A stretch of 59,981 nucleotides of DNA from CAWFFV01 sp963814985 (lineage in GTDB: Bacteria > Chloroflexota > Ktedonobacteria > Ktedonobacterales > Ktedonobacteraceae): NCBI GenBank assembly GCA_963814985.1, contig CAWFFV010000081.1, positions 1 through 59,981 of the forward strand, in the 5' to 3' direction. Below, piece by piece: positions 50,779-59,981 of the stretch (position 1 is the first letter of the stretch; each line of letters starts with the position of its first letter). The notes below the pieces were generated by a model. The model was not told the DNA's origin and did no database searches. It saw only the letters and a list, made by a program, of their open reading frames with translations. The position numbers were made by a program, and so were the translations under genes.

Positions 50779-50802
50779 ATGCACGTAACTATGTACGTGC
50801 AT
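50779..50802. promoter_or_regulatory. Palindrome upstream of STAND gene 2
   Basis: ATGCACGTA (50779-50787) and its exact complement TACGTGCAT (50794-50802) surround a 6-base centre. It lies where the 5' end of the minus-strand HTH-STAND gene should be, and may be its operator. Confidence 0.45.
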
Positions 50803-50914
50803 CATTATCGCTGTACTCTACAGTCTAACAGCAGAGCAAACATACTGCAAGTAAGTCACTTGACAGCTTGAGAGATAGTAGAGAGACAATCACAAGATAG
50901 GGTAAGTCAAAGTA

Positions 50915-50947
50915 AATGTCTCCTGAATGTCCCCTGAGTGTCTGCTG
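50915..50947 (+). promoter_or_regulatory. Three 11-bp direct repeats, second locus
   Basis: AATGTCTCCTG (50915-50925), AATGTCCCCTG (50926-50936) and AGTGTCTGCTG (50937-50947) are gapless, followed by a weak fourth unit starting AATGAGG. A TATTTT hexamer lies at 50969-50974. The plus-strand start codon at 51037 is about 90 bp beyond, the same distance as at the other two loci. Confidence 0.65.
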
Positions 50948-51036
50948 AATGAGGTTACTTCGTCTCTCTATTTTAAAGCTATTCTTGCCACTAGAACGTG
51001 AATGCGTCAACAAAGAGAAAAAGGAAGAACTTTATC

Positions 51037-51447
51037 ATGAAAACTCTTGCCTTAATCTTTACCTTAATCAATGAAGCGTGGGGTCTGATTTTCAAAGTAG
51101 CGCTCGTTATTCTCGCTATTGTGGTTGTCGTGGGCTTCCTAAAGAGTTGCATGGCAAATGCCACTCTGAATGAGCACTCAAGTTGTCAGCAGTTTGAGCA
51201 AGCCGATACTACTACTCAAGACAATGTACTCCAGAACATGATAGCTGCACATCACGACCAGGAAGGCATCACAATTGTTCGTTTCTCAGTGACGCTTTAT
51301 TGTAATGTCCATGATGAAAACTCACCCATCGACGGTGTTTACGGTTCCAGTAACCTTGGTCAGCAGTCAGCAGAGGCTCTGCATATATCAGCACTGTTGT
51401 TTGAATTAATTCCGGTTCGCTTTTCCGACTCATATAATTTTTTGTGA
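51037..51447 (+). CDS. Secreted or membrane-anchored HdeA-like small protein
   Basis: I place the start at ATG 51037 (MKTLALIFTLINEAWG) with an AAGGAAGAAC site; the product is 136 residues. One membrane helix (VALVILAIVVVVGFL) is followed by Cys-Met. The soluble part has SSCQQFEQADTTTQDNVLQN and then TIVRFSVTLYCNVHDENSPIDG. The CxxF...D...Q pattern and the second cysteine in a YC motif resemble the HdeA/HdeB acid-stress chaperones. The assignment is tentative. Transcribed away from STAND gene 2. Confidence 0.5.
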   Translation: MKTLALIFTLINEAWGLIFKVALVILAIVVVVGFLKSCMANATLNEHSSCQQFEQADTTTQDNVLQNMIAAHHDQEGITIVRFSVTLYCNVHDENSPIDGVYGSSNLGQQSAEALHISALLFELIPVRFSDSYNFL

Positions 51448-51644
51448 TTTTCCAAGTAGCACTGGAGCGTTTTTTCTCAACAAAATATGTAAATCGGCAT
51501 ATTATACAACCACATATAAAGCACTGTTGCCAACTTATCAAGCAATGGGATATTCAGTCACCTGAAGCTGAAAACCTGTTGCGGGAAATAGATGATTGAT
51601 CATATTAGCAGAACGGATCACAAGTATCCAGAAGGACAATGGAC

Positions 51645-52289
51645 ATGGCAAAACTATCTGCTCTCATCAAGACTACCCTTGTAATACTGGTTATCGCAGG
51701 AATAACCTATACACTCTATAGATTCCTGCCTGGACAACCAGCTCCCAAGCTTTATCTGCCAACTGGTACTGCAGTTATCACACAAATTCAGAATATTGGC
51801 AAATTGGAGACAGTGTCCTACACCATCGAAAAAGTCATTACTTACGACCAAAATGCCGATAACCCATTCGCACAACTTTTTGGTGATAACAAAAAATTGT
51901 TCGTTGCGTATGGAGAGGTCACTGCTGGCTTTGATCTCTCCAAGCTAGGCACCAACGATATAAAGATACAAGGAAAGCAGATTAGAACTGCCTCAATAAC
52001 TCTTAACATGCCAGCTCCACAAATTATGAGCGTCAAGATTGACCCAGGTCAGACACAGGTCTACGACGTGGCCACGGGCGTTTATGGGATATGGAACCAA
52101 AAAGATCTCGATCCTAACATAACACTCCAAATACTCTCGGCTGCGCAGGACTCGTTGCAAAGTGAGGCATGCCGAGAAAATATTCTACAAAAAGCATCAG
52201 ATAGTGCAAAGCCACAATTAACATCACTTCTTACAACAATAGGTTTTCCAACTGTTATCATCAACATTCCTGCTGGAACGTGTTCTTAA
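51645..52289 (+). CDS. DUF4230-like membrane-anchored protein
   Basis: I choose ATG 51645 because GAAGGA at 51631 is 8 bases away; ATG 51639 is also in frame. One N-terminal membrane helix (LVILVIAGITYTLYRFL) is followed by an extracytoplasmic domain beginning ITQIQNIGKLETVSYTIEKV, the signature start of DUF4230, and ending in LTTIGFPTVIINIP. About 214 residues. The function of the family is not established. A perfect 23-bp hairpin follows. Confidence 0.7.
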   Translation: MAKLSALIKTTLVILVIAGITYTLYRFLPGQPAPKLYLPTGTAVITQIQNIGKLETVSYTIEKVITYDQNADNPFAQLFGDNKKLFVAYGEVTAGFDLSKLGTNDIKIQGKQIRTASITLNMPAPQIMSVKIDPGQTQVYDVATGVYGIWNQKDLDPNITLQILSAAQDSLQSEACRENILQKASDSAKPQLTSLLTTIGFPTVIINIPAGTCS

Positions 52290-52349
52290 AATTTGATGTT
52301 TAAACTAACCAGTCCTACCAGAACTTCTGGTTAGTTTAAACATCAAATT
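52290..52349. terminator. Perfect 23-bp bidirectional terminator
   Basis: Arms 52290-52312 and 52327-52349 are exactly complementary over 23 bp (ends AATTTGATG / CATCAAATT) with a 14-base loop. It lies between convergent genes and includes the last codons of STAND gene 3 (stop at 52336-52338). Confidence 0.8.
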
Positions 52350-55300
52350 GAGTAATTGCTCCCAATAATCGTAAAGTAGCTTTTTGAGCCTCTGTCAGCC
52401 CCTGAACACCGGTAATATCCATACGTTCATATGGTCGTTCAATGAGTAGTGTTGTGAGACATTGGCCTGTTTGTGTATCCCAACATTTGATAGATCCATC
52501 ATCGCTACCGCTAACAAGTGCTAATCCATCGAAGCTGTAACTCACCCACCTTATGCGCTTTGAATGACCTTGTAGGACTTTTAAGCAGCGGCCATCGCGT
52601 ATATCCCACAGGCGGATCGTTCGGTCATCACTGCTACTGGCCAGGACATGCCCATCCGGGCTGAAGGCAACAGACATTACTCGATCCATATGACCTTGTA
52701 GAATGTTAAAGCAATGGCCTGTGTTAATATTCCACAGGAAGATCGCTTGATCTTCTCCACCACTTGCAAGTATTTGTCCATCGGGGCCAAAAGCGATGGA
52801 TCTGATCTGGCTAGCATGCCCATTGAGTATGGAAAGACGGGAACCAGAAGCAGACTCCCAAATAAAGATAGTTCCATCGTCTCCGGCGCTAGCAAAGAGC
52901 TTTCCATCGGGACTAAAGACAATCGACCTTATCCAGCTTGTGTGACCACGTAAAATTTTGAGACAGAGTCCGGTGTTGGCATTCCACAGGCGAATCGTGA
53001 GATCTTCCCCACCGCTTGCAAGTATATTTCCATCGGGACTGAATGCAACAGACCGTATCCAGTGACTATGACCTCGTAACGTCTTGAGACAAAGGCCGGT
53101 GTTCGCGTCCCACAGACGAACGGTTCGGTCTTCCCCACCACTTACGATGAACCTGCCTCCAGATCCTGATGCCATTGATCGTACTCCATGAGTGCGATCC
53201 TGCAGTATTTTGATACAGCTATTGGTGTTAATATCCCATTTGCGAATGCTCCGGTCTTCACTACAACTCATAAGTGTACACTCACCGATACCAAAGATCA
53301 CGGACCAGATACGGTTAGTATATCCTTGTATCGTTTTAAGGCAATGTCCAGTGCTGACATTCCACAGACGCATAGCCTGATCATCACCACCACTTGCAAG
53401 TGTATCTCCATGTGCATTAAAGATGACGGACCTTACTCCATGTTTGTGGCCTTGTAGTATTTTGAGGCACCTACCACTCTCGACGCTCCATAAACGGATA
53501 ATGTGATCTTCACTCCCACTAGCAAGTATGGTACCATTTGGACTGAAGGTGACTGATCTCACACGATTGGTATGACCCTGCAAAACTTTGAGAGGTTGTC
53601 CATTCTTAACATCCCACAAGCGTATCGTCTGATCATCGCCACTACTGGCCAGCAGATTACCAGCAGGACTGAAGCTAACAGAGAGTACCCAACTTGTATG
53701 TCCTGTCAGAATGTTGAAACACTGACCAGTATTAATATCCCACAGGCGTATTGTTTGATCTGTACCTCCAGTAGCAAGAACGTTGCCATGCGGGCTAAAG
53801 GCGACAGACCAGATACGGTCAGTATGGTCTCGTAGGACATTGAAACATTGTCCAGAACCGACATCCCACAAGCGGACCGTCAAGTCTTCACTTCCACTGG
53901 CAAGGATCTGCCCATCCAGGCTGAAAGCGACCGACTTTACTCTATTGGTGTGGCCTTCCAATATTTTGAGACATTGTCCCGTACCAGTATCCCACAAACG
54001 AATAGTTTGATCGTCGCTGCTGCTCGCCAAAATCTGCCCGTCAGGGCTAAAGGTAACAGACCATACTCCATCGGTATGCCCATGACATGTAAGAAGAGGC
54101 GTACCACTTGATGCCTCGTATATCCAAATTTCGCCAGTGGTAGTTCCAGTTGCCAACCAGCCGCCACAAGGACTAAATGCAACCGAAAGGACATTCCCTG
54201 AGGTATTAGCAAAAGTTGATTCAACGAAATGGGCATGTGCGAATTTTACATCCGGTAGAGACGCATCTTGTAAGTAGGCCTGCCGGATCACCAGATGCGA
54301 AAAATTCACATTCCGCAGATCGCTTTGCAAATGAAGCAGGAGATTGAGTGCATTGCCCGCCGTGTAATTATGCTGATGGGGAGATAATCTACGCTGTGTA
54401 GAGAGCATAAGATGTAATTGGCGTTCGATACCCTCTTTGCCAAGCGTTCTCAGCAGTCGTCGCATTACAGGAACCAGGATGAGACGTATCTGGCTATCGC
54501 GCACATAGTCCTTGGATTGCGCTTTGATCAGTGCATAGTTCGACCATACTTCAACTGCATTTGTATCAAATGAAGATATAAAGAGGTTAACCAGATCAGC
54601 CGTCAAATATTCCGTAATCACAGGCTGTAGTGTGAAAAGTGCCGGGCTGTTCATCTCAATCATAGAGCGTCTACGTAACGAGTGTAATGCTTCGAGTACA
54701 GTTCCATTTGATAGAGGATGTACAAGATTTTGTCGCACTTGCTCTAACGATGTACCTTCACGTTCAATAGCTAGCCAGTATAATACCTCCCGTTCCTGGA
54801 GCGACAAGCGACCAAACTGCTGATCCAGAAGACTATTGATATCCCCAAAGGCTGTCTCACTCTCTTCTAGAAATCTGGCGATGTTACCTCCAAACACTTC
54901 CTGGATCGGTTCTGCAACTAGCTTTAAGGCAAGTGGATTCCCTGAATAGCAATGCACTAACGTTGCCCAATGTTCATCTGTACCTGATATTCCTTTATCT
55001 TTTAGTATCTCTCGCCCCTCGTCGTACCCCACTCCATGGAGCTGTTTAGAACGCACTGGGGATGTTTTCCCTTCCATGCGTGCAACCTCTTCCGGTTTCT
55101 CTCTGCTAGTCATCAGAAGACAACTCTTGTGACGTGCTTCCCCTACATGCTGAATAAATCTGCCATAATTTTCATATTTCTCTCGAAACTGTCCGGCGTG
55201 TTGTCCCGCTTGCAGGATAGATTCGATATTATCCAATACCAGCAGGCAGCGGCGCTCATACAAATACCGGGTAAGCAATGCGATCTGGTTATCTACACCC

Positions 55301-55966
55301 TGTGGCACATGAGCGTTCTGGTGGTTGGAGATGAACTGTATACAATGGGTCAAAATATGTTCCAGGGGAGGCGCATTTTGTAGTGAATACCAAATGGCGT
55401 ACTCAAATGAATCCTTTATATACATTGCCAACTTCGCAGCAAGAGTTGTCTTACCAACACCTCCCACCCCTAAAATCGTCACAATCCGGCAGCCATTATC
55501 AACAATCCACTGCCGCAACTCGCTCAACTCTTCACTGCGTCCATAAAAGTCCATCACGGGAGGAACCTCGCTCCAATCTTCACGTAGAGTATTGTTGGAG
55601 TTGAGCGTTGTCGTATCGCCCTTAGCCGTCACAGGCTCCATAGAACCTTTGCTGACAGCTTTTGCTGATGATATAGCCGTGGATGTACCGGGAGCCTGCG
55701 ACAGTTGAGCATACGTTTCTAGCGCAAGAGACAGTGTTTTCCCATTCAGAGAAATCATCTTCCAATATGTTCATGTTCTCAGCATTTATATTAAGGAGAT
55801 TGTAGATTTTTTGTAGAGATTGAGGGCGAGGGCGATGTTTTCCACTCTCCCACCGACTTATCGTCTTGAGATCAACTTCAACTTTTGAGGCCAGATATTC
55901 CTGTGACCAATTGCGTTTTGTACGTTCCTGACGCAATTTTTCATGAAACGGCAAAAGGTGATACAC
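52336..55966 (-). CDS. HTH-NB-ARC-WD40 STAND protein 3, 14 WD repeats (frameshift near 55740)
   Basis: GTG 55966 follows AACGAGGAC. The N-terminal XRE-type HTH (EKLRQERTKRNWSQEYLASK, then TISRWESGKHRP) is followed by a break at about 55740 in an AAAA run (DDFSEW, then GKTLSLALETYAQL). NB-ARC has P-loop LGVGGVGKTTL, Walker B CLLVLDNIES, LLMTSREKPEE and GNPLALKLV. A helical linker with RNVNFSHLVIRQAYLQDASL precedes exactly 14 WD40 repeats, i.e. two seven-bladed propellers, and the tail RPYERMDITGVQGLTEAQK. Total about 1200 residues. This is the best preserved of the three paralogues. The HTH suggests DNA binding or autoregulation. Confidence 0.85.
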
Positions 55967-56344
55967 GTAGTCCTCGTTTATCTGTTAAATAGAAAAACGC
56001 ACCAACATAAATATGTTAGTAATATAACACAACGATACCAATATATCAAGAAATATAATAAATCATCTATAGGTTATCCATTTTAAAAAGGGAAATATTA
56101 ATAATTTTATGAAATAGAGAGCTAGTTGAGACAATGATCTAGAGACCTCAGATTTTTCAGCAGGAAATGCCTGAAAACAGGAAAATACCAGTTCAAGGGA
56201 ACCATTTGTCCACTATTTGTCCATGGAATGTCCCCTCTATGGGATTTTCATGTCCTGCACCAATAAGTATACTACTCACAGAGCAATGTGGTGAAAAAAT
56301 GCGGCAAGGCCGAGACATCCTTGTCGCCTATTGGTGAATGACAT
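55967..56344. other. Divergent promoter region
   Basis: AT-rich, 378 bases. It contains a small palindrome AACATA-AA-TATGTT at 56004-56017 near the minus-strand STAND gene and the 11-bp repeat array at 56204-56258 facing the plus-strand gene. No gene found. Confidence 0.45.
56204..56258 (+). promoter_or_regulatory. 11-bp direct repeats before a -10 box, third locus
   Basis: ATTTGTCCACT (56204-56214), ATTTGTCCATG (56215-56225) and GAATGTCCCCT (56226-56236) are gapless; a fourth unit, TCATGTCCTGC (56248-56258), is in the same 11-bp register after one lost unit. Exactly 9 bp later is TATACT (56268-56273). The start codon is at 56345. Confidence 0.68.
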
Positions 56345-58113
56345 ATGGCTAAAACAAGTAACCATTCAGCCCTTAAAGCCGATGTATTACTCATTACAGT
56401 AACAGATGTCGAAGCTCAGGCAGTTCGTAGCATCTTCCAAAAGAAGCTGGCTGTACGTTTGATGCGCAATTTATCGACAATTTGACTTATTTTGATCTAG
56501 GCCTTATTGGAGGAGCAAGGGTCTTTATGGTGCACTCAGAGATGGGCACCGGAGGACCGTCGGGGGCAACGCTGACTATTAATGAGGGCATCAAGGCGCT
56601 TTCACCGTCTGCGGTGGTCATGGTTGGCATTGCTTTTGGTGTTGATCGCAAGAAACAGTGTATCGGTGACATTCTGGTCTCAAGACAACTCCTGGCCTAT
56701 GAACTTCAACGTGTTGGCAAGGCTGGTACGGAGGTTAACATCATCGTGCGTGGTGATCGTCCCCAGGCTTCGCCGCGCATATTGGATAGATTTCGTGCCG
56801 GCGCTCTGAATTGGAGCGGACAGAAGGTGGATTTCGGCCTCGTCCTTTCCGGTGATAAACTCGTCGATAACATAGATTTCCGTGATCAACTATGTCGGTT
56901 CGCACCGGACGCCATTGGTGGCGAGATGGAAGGTACTGGTCTCTATTCCGCGGCACAACGCAACAAAGTTGATTGGATACTGGTTAAGGCAATTTGCGAC
57001 TGGGCCGATGGCAATAAGGGTCGTAACAAGAGCGTGCGCCAACAGCAAGCCGCCGAGAATGCTGTACACTTCGCACTCCACGTTCTGCAACAGGGCGGCA
57101 TTAGCCAGCACGCCATGAGTTCTTCGATACCTCCCACAGAAACACCAAAGACGCAAACTCTGTGCACTTACAATATCCATGCTAACTGGGGAGTTGTTGT
57201 CGCCTGGGAGCCTGATGGGAATCGTATCGCCTCAGCGGGTGGCGACGGTATAGTGCAGGTGTGGGATGCTGACAATGAGCAGCCACTTCTCACCTATCGA
57301 GGTCATAACAGACGCTTAGCCGGAGTGGGCCTTCCTCCTCCCGCAATCTATACTATCGCGTGGTCTCCCGAAGGGCTACGCATTGCCTCGGCGGGCGATG
57401 GCACACAAGTATACGTCTGGGATGCTACCACCGGACACAATCTTGCCACCTATCAGGGTCACACTGGCATTTCGCCCGGTGTCTATGCGCTATCCTGGTC
57501 TCCAGATGGCACACGCATCGCTTCTGCATGTAGCACTACAATTGGCACAGACAAAACAGTGCACATATGGGAGGTCGCTACCGGCCAAACGCTCTTGCAC
57601 TGTGATGCCTCTAATAGCTTGCTGCCAAATTTTTCCGCGTTCGCAGTAGCATGGTCCCCAGATGGCACACGCATCGCTGCCACATGCGGTGACAAAACCA
57701 TACGTGTGTGGCATGCAGTGAACGGTCATCTCATCTCAGCCTATCAAAGCAATGCAAAGTACGAGAGTCGCATAGCATGGTCACCCGACAGTACAAGGAT
57801 CGCTGCAATAGTGAGCAGCAATCATACGGTTGAGGTATGGGACACAAAAACGGCGGCAAACATCTTAACCTACTTTGGGCACACTAACCGTGTAAGGGGA
57901 ATCGCATGGTCTCCTGACGGCAGCAGGATTGCCTCCGCAAGCAACGACAAGACCGTACAAATCTGGGACTCGGCGACAGGTACACTAATTTCCAGGTATG
58001 TTGGACATTCTGACCGAGCAACATCTGTCGCATGGTCCCCCGATGGTATGCGCATTGCCTCCGCAAGCAATGACAGAACAGTGCAGATCTGGCAAGCAAA
58101 CCAGGGAATCTAA
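56345..58113 (+). CDS. Nucleoside phosphorylase-like domain fused to seven WD40 repeats (frameshift near 56440)
   Basis: ATG 56345 begins MAKTSNHSALKADVLLITVT, then DVEAQAVRSIFQKK. A missing base at about 56440 shifts the frame to GCTFDAQFIDNLTYFDLGLI. The PNP/UDP phosphorylase (MTA/SAH nucleosidase-like) domain shows VHSEMGTGGPSGA, SAVVMVGIAFGVD, IGDILVSRQLLAYE, the EMEGTGLYSAA motif and VKAICDWADGNKG. From about residue 275 seven WD40 repeats (AWSPDGTRIAS, KTVQIWDSATG) form one propeller. There is no NTPase between them. PNP domains are used as nucleotide-depleting effectors in several bacterial defence proteins, so a direct sensor-effector fusion is plausible. Followed closely by a membrane protein gene. 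Confidence 0.8.
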
Positions 58114-58219
58114 TGAGGAGAAATCAATGGATGATAGAAACCAGCCCAATGATGAAGAGGTAAAAAATGAGGAGAAATCAATGGATTATAAAAACTGGCC
58201 CAACGATGAAGAGGTAAAA
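58112..58219 (+). repeat. 54-bp tandem duplication including a start region
   Basis: Copies at 58112-58165 and 58166-58219 differ at few positions. Each contains AATGAGGAGAAATCAATGGA, i.e. a ribosome site and an ATG, then codons for a PNDEEVK-type segment. The duplication is in frame. Confidence 0.8.
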
Positions 58220-59023
58220 GAGGTAAATGGCGGGAAGCCCTTGCCTCACAAAAGCTTTGTGCGTCGTTTTACCTGGCAAATTATCTCTATTGTGAGCGTG
58301 TTACTGGTGATCATTCTGACCTACACGAACATTTCGTTGTTACTCAACCATCAAACCATTTCCGCATCTACTATCACCTCCAACACACAACCAGCGTCCT
58401 CCACACAACAAACGCCCACCCCACAGCAAGTTGCGGGGGATACGACGCCGACCGAGGCACCTACGCCAACACCAGCAGTACAAGCCGCACTTCCATGTAT
58501 TGTGCAGATGAGTACCTGGACAGATGGTTCGTCGGATTGGAAGGTACTCAATGGGGTGTTGCTCAACGACGCATCTAACGGTAACTGGGATTCGGCCAGC
58601 GGCCCAACCATTGTCGCGCCATGCCAATTAGGGAACGCCGCCAATTATGCTGTAGAAACCAAGATCAAGGTTACAAGCATTCAATCCTATCCCTGTTTTG
58701 AAATCACGGTGCGTGGCAACCCTCTATCAGGTGGTTGGCAAGGATATAAAGCCGGGATAGGTGATTGTGGCAATACCGGCAACGCACGGATCAGTGGACC
58801 CGACTATAACAATGACGAGCAGATGAAAGATGCCGCATTCGATCCTGGCACCACTACTCATACCTACCGTGTTGAGGTCAAAGACAACACCATTACATTT
58901 TTTATCGACGGCGGCCAGATTCTCAATATGACGGACAATCGCTACCTGACGGGTGCTGAAGTCGGTCTTTGGTGCAGAAACGTTCAGCTTGAGGTATTAA
59001 GTTTCCAGGTAACAGCATTGTAA
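58127..59023 (+). CDS. Membrane-anchored protein with extracellular LamG-like domain
   Basis: ATG 58127 follows GAGGAG, 13 bases after the PNP-WD40 stop, so the two genes are likely one operon. A cytoplasmic acidic N-terminus contains a duplicated segment. One membrane helix (IISIVSVLLVIILTYTNISLL) leads to a Thr/Pro/Gln linker and a C-terminal domain of about 180 residues (TDGSSDWKVLNGVLLNDA, VETKIKVTSIQSYPCFEITV, YRVEVKDNTITFFIDGGQIL, GAEVGLWCRNVQLEV). The domain has the concanavalin-like jelly-roll pattern of DUF1080/LamG modules, which bind glycans or other ligands. A second in-frame start (MDYKNWPND) exists at the duplicated site. Confidence 0.65.
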   Translation: MDDRNQPNDEEVKNEEKSMDYKNWPNDEEVKEVNGGKPLPHKSFVRRFTWQIISIVSVLLVIILTYTNISLLLNHQTISASTITSNTQPASSTQQTPTPQQVAGDTTPTEAPTPTPAVQAALPCIVQMSTWTDGSSDWKVLNGVLLNDASNGNWDSASGPTIVAPCQLGNAANYAVETKIKVTSIQSYPCFEITVRGNPLSGGWQGYKAGIGDCGNTGNARISGPDYNNDEQMKDAAFDPGTTTHTYRVEVKDNTITFFIDGGQILNMTDNRYLTGAEVGLWCRNVQLEVLSFQVTAL

Positions 59024-59157
59024 GGATTAGTATCCACGTATGAATGTGAACATGTAGAAGGGGGATATCTTTTCGCTACCATTTTCGCAACCTGACCGAT
59101 CATTATAACGTTGAGCTTGCTCCCATTTTGTGGAATCTTGTCATATTGGAGGAGAAA

Positions 59158-59961
59158 ATGTTGGGCATTTTTGTCTTGGTCGTCATATTAGCTATACTTG
59201 TGCTTGTTTTCGCGCGTAATTTGTTAGAAGTATTGTTCTCCTTGCTGAATCTATTGTTCGAGCGTACTGGACGCATTGCATTGGGGACGTTGCTACTCGT
59301 TGGCGGACTCATCTTCGCTGTGACTTCTCATACTGCGGCTTACCAGCAACTTACAGATACAGAGGGAACTGCTATTTCTCTGCATATGGTATCTTTTGAT
59401 CAAAACAATGGCGATGTGTATCTCCAGGATTCCAACCATACAACCAGCTTTTATATCATACATGAAGCCGACTTTAGTCCAACCGTTCAAAGTTTTATGT
59501 TTCAGCTTAACGGTGGCTTCACCTCTTTGATCTACGATTCATCACAGGGTAGGCAAGTTACATTGGCTGATAGTATTAACGGAGGTACGGGCTATACTGT
59601 TGAGCAGTTCACACTTTTAGATTTTTTAGGGATGTCCCAATACTCCTTTACGTCGGCAACGTATCGAGAGCATCCTGAAGGACTCTACCAGAACCACTGG
59701 CCTCTTGGCGGGAGTATTGCCGCTATAGGTTTACTCTTACTACTATTCACGTCATGGCTGCCACGACTGATATCGTCCCAGGCAAAAAGTTCCGCTTCTG
59801 GGACTGCTTCAGGTCTGCAACCTCCGTACAAGCCAGATCTAACACCAGAGAAAGAGTCACCACAGGGTGACCCTCCTGCTACAACGCCACCAAATCCATA
59901 TACCGATCAGCTTGCGCAGCAGCCCGAAGCATCCGAAGAGAACTCAAAGGAGATCATATGA
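59158..59961 (+). CDS. Membrane protein of unknown function
   Basis: I place the start at ATG 59158 because GGAGGAGAAA immediately precedes it. 267 residues: two N-terminal hydrophobic segments (GIFVLVVILAILVLVFA; ALGTLLLVGGLIFAVTS), an external beta-rich domain of about 120 residues (VYLQDSNHTTSFYIIHEADF), a third helix (SIAAIGLLLLLFTSWL) and a Pro/Gln/Glu-rich cytoplasmic tail. No family recognised. Its stop overlaps the start of the next gene (ATGA). Confidence 0.55.
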   Translation: MLGIFVLVVILAILVLVFARNLLEVLFSLLNLLFERTGRIALGTLLLVGGLIFAVTSHTAAYQQLTDTEGTAISLHMVSFDQNNGDVYLQDSNHTTSFYIIHEADFSPTVQSFMFQLNGGFTSLIYDSSQGRQVTLADSINGGTGYTVEQFTLLDFLGMSQYSFTSATYREHPEGLYQNHWPLGGSIAAIGLLLLLFTSWLPRLISSQAKSSASGTASGLQPPYKPDLTPEKESPQGDPPATTPPNPYTDQLAQQPEASEENSKEII

Positions 59962-59981
59962 GCATTGGAAGAAAATATAAC
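59958..59981 (+). CDS. Start of the next gene, cut by the window edge
   Basis: ATG 59958 overlaps the preceding stop by ATGA and has an AAAGGAGAT site. Only eight codons (MSIGRKYN) are visible, so nothing can be said of its product. Confidence 0.45.

Overview
The window looks like chromosomal or large-plasmid DNA of a multicellular, filamentous-type Chloroflexota, most likely a Ktedonobacteria relative. This is inferred from gene content, not from a marker gene: large STAND-type NB-ARC proteins with WD40 or TPR repeats, pentapeptide repeats, DUF4157, TerD and LLM/F420 genes, and TPTPTP linkers on secreted proteins. I found no rRNA or tRNA gene.

Layout. 1-5.4 kb: a conjugation-type module with a VirD4/TraG-like coupling ATPase, two replication-relaxation (wHTH) proteins and a pentapeptide protein with a TIR-like C-terminal domain. 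5.6-7.9 kb: a decayed WYL regulator and a long non-coding stretch with repeated boxes and a 21-bp palindrome, leading into 7.9-18.9 kb: a complete type I-D CRISPR-Cas locus, cas10d (csc3), a separate small gene proposed as cas11d, csc2/cas7, csc1/cas5, cas3', cas6, cas4, cas1, cas2, then a short array of four repeats and three spacers. 19-28 kb: a secreted phosphoesterase with two CBM25-like modules, a small membrane protein beside a CHAT(caspase-like)-NB-ARC-TPR protein, and a TerD-family protein. 28.5-32.6 kb: a giant DUF4157 (eCIS-core metallopeptidase-like) protein with a small partner on the minus strand. 32.9-42.4 kb: a mixed region with a Ycf48-like lipoprotein, DUF3592, an LLM oxidoreductase, a lipoprotein, a histidine kinase, an EamA exporter, a RelE-UvrD fusion and a membrane protein. 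42.5-60 kb: a STAND island with a broken J-domain-like gene, three NB-ARC proteins each ending in 14 WD40 repeats (two seven-bladed propellers), a fragment of a fourth, a nucleoside-phosphorylase-WD40 fusion and several small membrane or secreted proteins.

Functional reading. Much of the window is conflict or immunity machinery: adaptive (I-D CRISPR) plus several candidate innate sensors (CHAT-STAND-TPR, NB-ARC-WD40, PNP-WD40, pentapeptide-TIR-like). Three plus-strand units of the STAND island share an unusual promoter layout: three or more 11-bp direct repeats carrying TGTCC, in two cases ending exactly 9 bp before a -10-like hexamer. This resembles sites of OmpR- or SARP-type activators and suggests one regulon.

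Caution on sequence quality. Many otherwise convincing genes are split by single-base shifts, several next to homopolymers, and rejoining the frames restores exact domain sequence. This could be real decay, but uncorrected long-read errors are at least as likely. Genes with one simple break are listed as CDS with the break noted; genes with several breaks are listed as pseudogene.
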